Positions 59,307-64,000 of a stretch of 64,000 nucleotides of DNA are shown piece after piece. The notes beneath the pieces are model-generated. The model had not been told where the DNA came from, searched no databases, and was given only the letters and a program-made list of their open reading frames with translations. The stretch is from IMG/VR virus record IMGVR_UViG_3300028666_000022, positions 124,001 through 188,000 of that record; one strand, 5' to 3'. Every line of letters starts with the position of its first letter. The stretch's first letter is position 1. This DNA is from a virus. Made by a program: the position numbers and the translations under genes.

Positions 59307-59822
59307 TTAATTAACTACACCTAAATTTACCCAAGAGCTAATACTAGTACTATAAGTAAATTCAAGTTCACCATAGTTGGTATTAATTAAGGCACAAGAA
59401 GATCCATCAATGCAAACATTACCGCAGATTTTAATATTATTAACTAAAGCACAACCAGAAACATCTTTAATTCTATATGCCTGACCATTAGCTGGTGTAC
59501 TAGGAAGAGTAATTGTACGAGAAGCTGAAGGAGAATTTACAAGAACAATATATTGTTTAGGTGTTAAAGTAACATTGGTGGTTACAGCACTAATATTATA
59601 AGCAACACCCTTAACAACTAAAGCACCATCAGTAATATCTGAACCATACCAAAATTCAACATTGTTAATATTTACAGTAAGACCAACATATCTCAATGAT
59701 TGAGGTATTGAAGTATTAACAGCAGTAATACCAGTATATGGTTGGTTTGAAGAATTTAAATATTTACTATCAATTGGGTTTCCAACATTTATTTTCAAGT
59801 TATCATTTAAGGTAATTGACAT
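59307..59822 (-). CDS. short tail-fibre-like protein
   Basis: 171 residues. The N-terminus (LNDNLKINVGNPIDSKYLN ... YVGLTVNINNVEFWY) and C-terminus (PANGQAYRIKDVSGCALVNN, GSSCALINTNYGELEF) are close relatives of the two ends of the 489-residue protein, without its long middle. The 'rt++lp....g....i.D.sG' segment is a usual fibre-tip fold. A short paralogue made by duplication and internal loss, or the ancestral form. Confidence 0.6.
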   Translation of the reverse strand: MSITLNDNLKINVGNPIDSKYLNSSNQPYTGITAVNTSIPQSLRYVGLTVNINNVEFWYGSDITDGALVVKGVAYNISAVTTNVTLTPKQYIVLVNSPSASRTITLPSTPANGQAYRIKDVSGCALVNNIKICGNVCIDGSSCALINTNYGELEFTYSTSISSWVNLGVVN

Positions 59823-59898
59823 GATATATTATGTATTATAGATATTATCTTATTTTTAATATTATTTAATTACTATTATTTTATAAATTTTCATATTT

Positions 59899-60900
59899 TT
59901 AACTTAATGCCATTGCTGAAATCGATGCAGTTTGTTTATTTGAAATATAAACTTTATAACTACAACCACACCAACATGCAGTAGTAGCACTAATTGTATC
60001 TGGTGCAGGAAATAAATTACAAGCAGGACTTACACCACCACCAATAGTACCATTATTTAGTGCATTAACACACCAACAAACTTTTGTTGTAGTTGTTGCT
60101 GGAACTGCAAACCATAGATAATCATTACTTCCACTATTAAAATTAATACTAATAGAACTAGAACTACTAGCCAATACTTTAGTTCCACCAATAACCATAG
60201 CACATGTAGCAGTAGGTCTATTTGCACCAGCAGCACCCGGACAAGTACAAACACCATAATAATATGGTAATAAACCAGTTACAGTATAAGTACTCGAACC
60301 AAATTGAGTATTACAACTATTTTTAGCACTACCACACCAAATTTGATTATCACCACAAAAACTAAATCCTCTAGTAGTTATTGTTGCAGATTCTGGTGAT
60401 GTTACTGGACAATTTGTAGCTAATATAGAACTAGTTGTAACATCAACAATACATAAAGTATTTGCAGCTACATTACTTGTATTAGTAAATCCAAATGTAA
60501 ATGATTTTGAACCACTAATAATTGTACCAACTTCTATTGGTGTACTAACATTAGTACTAAAGCTACTAAATGCAGGTAATAAATACGGTACTAATATTTC
60601 TTTAAGTAATTCATTAGTACTTTTACCAGTTAAAACAGTACCAGCGGTAATTCCACCAACAGTTGCTGTAGCGGGTGAACTTAAATTATATATTGTTTGA
60701 CCAGTTACAGTAACAATTTTACTATCAACATATTGTTTATCAATTATTTGAGTATTTCCCGTGAATGTTGGATGTACTGCATATTTTAAAATTCCTGTTG
60801 ACGCAATTATAGTATTTCCAGACAAATTTACTGTTTGACCAGTACTTTGATATACTTTATCATTATTAATATTTATCTTAGTGTTAAATGTGATTGCCAT
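59899..60900 (-). CDS. tail-fibre-like protein with cysteine-rich C-terminus
   Basis: 333 residues. A fibre-like N-terminus (DKVYQSTGQTVNLSGNTI) is followed by a conserved segment ATVGGITAGTVLTGKSTNEL and a beta-rich C-terminal domain with YYGVCTCPG, YLWFAVPATTTTKVCWCVNA and CWCGCSYKVYIS. The same segments occur in the protein at the right edge of the window, so the two are paralogues. Attachment to the distal tail is inferred. Confidence 0.55.
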   Translation of the reverse strand: MAITFNTKININNDKVYQSTGQTVNLSGNTIIASTGILKYAVHPTFTGNTQIIDKQYVDSKIVTVTGQTIYNLSSPATATVGGITAGTVLTGKSTNELLKEILVPYLLPAFSSFSTNVSTPIEVGTIISGSKSFTFGFTNTSNVAANTLCIVDVTTSSILATNCPVTSPESATITTRGFSFCGDNQIWCGSAKNSCNTQFGSSTYTVTGLLPYYYGVCTCPGAAGANRPTATCAMVIGGTKVLASSSSSISINFNSGSNDYLWFAVPATTTTKVCWCVNALNNGTIGGGVSPACNLFPAPDTISATTACWCGCSYKVYISNKQTASISAMALS

Positions 60901-60923
60901 AATATTAAATTTATTATTTTTAC

Positions 60924-62393
60924 TTAATTAATAAATGCTATTGCACTCCAAAAATTACCATTATTTATAACTGAAATTGATCCATAATTAGTATTGATCG
61001 GAAAACATGTATTACCATTAATACATTTCCCATTTCCATTAATAATTATATTATGCACTAATGCACAACCACTAATATCAGAAACACTAATTTTTTGACC
61101 AAGTTTAGGTACTGAAGGTAAATAAATTGTTGACCCACTTTGAGCACCAATATAATTATTATTTGTTGATGCAGTATATGAAATAGATCCAATTAAACAT
61201 ACATCAACAACATTTGATTTAGTTTTACTATATCCTGTTACATAATTTACGTCTACAAGTGAATATGTACTAAAATTTGTACTGTAATCATTACCATATT
61301 TTAAATTATATTTTGATACACCACCATCAAAAATAGTATTTCCTGTTAATATTCCACCTAAACTAATATTTTTTCCTGTTTTATTTAAACCATTTGTAGC
61401 ACCTGTTATATATTTTAATTCAATAGTACCAATTCTAGTATTAGTATTACCAGTATATGTTGTAAATGATGTTTTATCTAATTTTGTACCTAATACTGTA
61501 TTTAATGTACCACCACTAATATTTACATTTAATTGTGTGCCATTCCAAGTTAATGAATTACCTGCAATAGTGCCATTCACAGATACTGTATGTGTTCCAT
61601 TTAATAATGTTACTGTAATACCTGTCCCACTAATTATATTAGGAATTTTATTAAATAATACAAAATTTAATGAACTAACTCCAATAGTTATTGGATCTGG
61701 TGTTGTTAATACCCATGCAGTATTACCATTAGTATTTCCAGTAAATATCCACATATAACTACCTGATAAAACACCACTAATAAAATCGCTTGCACGATTC
61801 CATGTACTCGCTGATGCTATATATACACCATTATTTACACTACTTATTTGATCTTTAACTAAAACTCTATCACCATTAATTACAGTAATTCCATCAATAG
61901 TAATTAAACCAGTTAACGCTATATTTCCTGTTGTTGCTACTCTAACTTCCATTTTCGGTTTTAATCCAATAGCAATTGTATCAACATATTCTTTATCAAC
62001 TAAAGATCGATTAACATAATTTCCAGATAAATCATTTGTATATTGAATTCCCTTAAAATTTGTATCTCCACTAATACTAAATGTTTTATTATTGACATTA
62101 ATTAATGTATTTTTTATTAATGTGCCACCCAATTGAATACTTGTTCCTGATATATTTATACCATTTGTTGCATTAACTAACGATTTACTAATTAAATTAA
62201 TATCTGCAACACCATTTTTATACCAATATTCTATACCACCAATATTTACGGTTAAACCAGTATATCTATATGATATTGGAACACCCAAATTTACTGCAGA
62301 TGTAGATATCCAAGGCGTAGTAACATTTAAATATTTACTGTCAACTGGTTTACCAGTATTAATCGCTAAATTATCATTAAGTATTATTGACAT
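60924..62393 (-). CDS. tail-fibre protein
   Basis: 489 residues. Fibre-type beta segments such as YVNRSLVDKEYVDTIAIGLK (a 'KeYVD' neck typical of phage fibres) and ITGLITIDGITVINGDRVLV, with RVLVKDQISSVNNGVYI and repeated SGTSIQLGGT-like strands, indicate an elongated trimer. Its first 60 and last 60 residues match the 171-residue protein. Part of a four-gene paralogous cluster with 23-77 base gaps. Receptor binding is inferred. Confidence 0.65.
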   Translation of the reverse strand: MSIILNDNLAINTGKPVDSKYLNVTTPWISTSAVNLGVPISYRYTGLTVNIGGIEYWYKNGVADINLISKSLVNATNGINISGTSIQLGGTLIKNTLINVNNKTFSISGDTNFKGIQYTNDLSGNYVNRSLVDKEYVDTIAIGLKPKMEVRVATTGNIALTGLITIDGITVINGDRVLVKDQISSVNNGVYIASASTWNRASDFISGVLSGSYMWIFTGNTNGNTAWVLTTPDPITIGVSSLNFVLFNKIPNIISGTGITVTLLNGTHTVSVNGTIAGNSLTWNGTQLNVNISGGTLNTVLGTKLDKTSFTTYTGNTNTRIGTIELKYITGATNGLNKTGKNISLGGILTGNTIFDGGVSKYNLKYGNDYSTNFSTYSLVDVNYVTGYSKTKSNVVDVCLIGSISYTASTNNNYIGAQSGSTIYLPSVPKLGQKISVSDISGCALVHNIIINGNGKCINGNTCFPINTNYGSISVINNGNFWSAIAFIN

Positions 62394-62421
62394 CTCTTTA
62401 TTTTATTTTCATATTTTTATT

Positions 62422-64000
62422 TTAGCTTACACACATTGGTACACCACATGCTGTTCCAGTTGTAGTACAACTAACATATACCATATAATTACAACCAGTC
62501 CAACAACCTTGTGCTGATGTTACAGCAACAATACAATCCGTTGCAAATAAATTCCCAATACCACCAATACAACCATTATTTAAACTACTAACATACCAAC
62601 AAGTTTTAACTGACGTACCATTTGGAACTGCAAACCATATATAATCACTTGGTGAACTGTTAAATATTATTGGTAGTGTACCACTAGCTGAAGCAATACA
62701 TTTATTTCCTGCAGCAATATCAGAACTACCAAGTACCTGTGATGTACATTTTCCCCAATACCAAGGCAATATACCAGAAATTGATGATGAAGCAAAACTT
62801 GTTGTTCCAGAAGACAATGGAGAACAATAATTACTACCACCACTTCCTTTTGGTTGAATACCAGAATTATATGTTGTATCTACTGACCATGTTTGACTTC
62901 CACCAGAAACAACATAATTATTAGCTGTTTTAACTACGCTTGAACCACTACAAACATATAAACCCGCTACTTGAGAGCCAGTAAAACAATATTTATTTGC
63001 AGTTCCACTTCTAAATGGAGAAGTACTACAATATTGTGGACTAATAGATCCTCTATTAAAACATCCAGTAATATTTAAACTAGATATTGAACATCCGATT
63101 TCAAATGTACCTGAAGGAGATAATAAAATTGATGTACTTGGTGCAGTTAATGTACCAAATAATTCTGGTGCTAAAATATCTTGAAATAATTGAAATACTG
63201 TTTTTCCTGTTAATGCAGTACCAATAGTAATTCCACCAACAGTACATGTTGCTGGTGAATTTAGATTATATTTTGCATCATGAACTACAATAGTATTACC
63301 TACTTGGGATAATGCAGTACTACCACTACCCAATAATGAATTAAATCGTAAACAATTGTTTACTTTAGAATCAAATAAACCAATACCAGTTCCAATATTA
63401 ACAGCATTTGTCGTACCTGACGTAGTACCAGTGCTTGTTTGTGTTGCGCCAGAAATAAAAACAAAATTATCATCATAAGAAACACGTATAAGATCATTTG
63501 TTTTTGACATTATGGTTCTTAAATGAAGTTGTTGATTTGTTTTATTTACATAAACTGGTCCACCAATATTATATGTTGTTCCAGTAGTTAAACTACCACT
63601 AACATTTAAAACAACATTACCACCATTATTATATGCTCCTGTTGACCATGTAATACCACTATACATTGCACCAACAGCAGGAAACGCATTTAGAAATGTA
63701 CCAACAGTTTTTGTTATGTCACCATCAACCAAAATCCAACCAACTTGATTTGTTAATCCAGTATAAGTATTATATATCCATGATTTAACTGGAGTTGGTA
63801 TTGTTCTAACATAACCTCTTCTTAATGGTCCATTATAAATTGGAGAACCAATCCTAATTATACCATTAATATCTCTATAATAATAATTATAAACCGAATC
63901 ATATTCACCATTGTAAGCAGGATTAATAGTATTTGATATTATTAATTTTTGTATTCCAGTGCTTCCACTAAAATATCCAACATTTGTTGCACCAGTAACT
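62422..64000 (-). CDS. tail-fibre-like protein, N-terminus beyond window
   Basis: The frame ends at 62422 and is open to the right edge, giving 525 visible residues; a start can be forced at an internal TTG (63732) but 89 further in-frame codons upstream (NVGYFSGSTGIQKLIISNTI, YNYYYRDINGIIRIGSPIYN) are clearly coding. The C-terminal half has CTVGGITIGTALTGKTVFQL and YIWFAVPNGTSVKTCWYVSS with a CWTGCNYMVYVS ending, paralogous to the 333-residue protein. Fibre role inferred from context. Confidence 0.65.
   Translation of the reverse strand, partial: VTGATNVGYFSGSTGIQKLIISNTINPAYNGEYDSVYNYYYRDINGIIRIGSPIYNGPLRRGYVRTIPTPVKSWIYNTYTGLTNQVGWILVDGDITKTVGTFLNAFPAVGAMYSGITWSTGAYNNGGNVVLNVSGSLTTGTTYNIGGPVYVNKTNQQLHLRTIMSKTNDLIRVSYDDNFVFISGATQTSTGTTSGTTNAVNIGTGIGLFDSKVNNCLRFNSLLGSGSTALSQVGNTIVVHDAKYNLNSPATCTVGGITIGTALTGKTVFQLFQDILAPELFGTLTAPSTSILLSPSGTFEIGCSISSLNITGCFNRGSISPQYCSTSPFRSGTANKYCFTGSQVAGLYVCSGSSVVKTANNYVVSGGSQTWSVDTTYNSGIQPKGSGGSNYCSPLSSGTTSFASSSISGILPWYWGKCTSQVLGSSDIAAGNKCIASASGTLPIIFNSSPSDYIWFAVPNGTSVKTCWYVSSLNNGCIGGIGNLFATDCIVAVTSAQGCWTGCNYMVYVSCTTTGTACGVPMCVS

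Overview
This window is a stretch of a very AT-rich tailed bacteriophage genome. Every convincing gene lies on the minus strand, so transcription runs from right to left. The phage looks like a large T4-related myovirus: there are recognisable baseplate wedge proteins of the gp25 and gp6 types, a family B DNA polymerase, a UvsW/SNF2-like helicase, a RuvC-like nuclease, and a dense load of free-standing homing endonucleases. The host is probably a member of the Bacteroidota. Four sites match the Bacteroidota sigma-A promoter pattern (TTG, 19-base spacer, TAnnTTTG), leaders lack clear Shine-Dalgarno sequences, two tail proteins carry repeats resembling SprB (the Flavobacterium gliding adhesin), and a small protein ends in a motif common in Bacteroidota and their phages. 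No tRNA, rRNA, CRISPR array or insertion sequence was found.

Layout in transcription order. (1) 64000-59307: four related tail-fibre-like genes, the first cut by the window edge. (2) 59194-57324: a GIY-YIG homing endonuclease and a GT9-like glycosyltransferase. (3) 57150-54133: two proteins built from YadA-head-like (Hep/Hag) repeats. (4) 54100-53359: small genes, one with an in-frame TGA. (5) 53271-44997: replication block with helicase, ribbon-helix-helix protein, homing endonuclease, membrane protein, ATP-grasp enzyme and DNA polymerase. (6) 44970-30787: late genes that look like virion-internal, possibly injected proteins: Nudix, WYL-like, ParB-like, a 1423-residue protein with three kinase-like domains, and a 14-bladed beta-propeller; one homing endonuclease sits among them. 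(7) 30774-29101: a small gene and a GT-B glycosyltransferase. (8) 29075-20956: about two dozen small, mostly unrecognised genes. (9) 20857-2459: baseplate and tail cluster, interrupted by two homing endonucleases and containing a GT-A glycosyltransferase and unusual cysteine-rich adhesin-like proteins. (10) 2326-1: small genes plus RuvC-like and GIY-YIG nucleases.

Two promoter classes can be read. Early/middle-type host-like promoters (TTG-N19-TAnnTTTG) precede small genes and the helicase. A second motif, GTATTTATA in the direction of transcription, lies 13-70 bases before at least sixteen gene starts, mostly structural, and often directly after a rho-independent terminator. It is proposed as the phage late promoter. 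On the opposite strand it reads TATAAATAC, the T4 late-promoter consensus.

No stretch over about 300 bases lacks a gene once short ORFs (32-58 codons) are added. All functional calls rest on motif recognition by eye; no database search was run.
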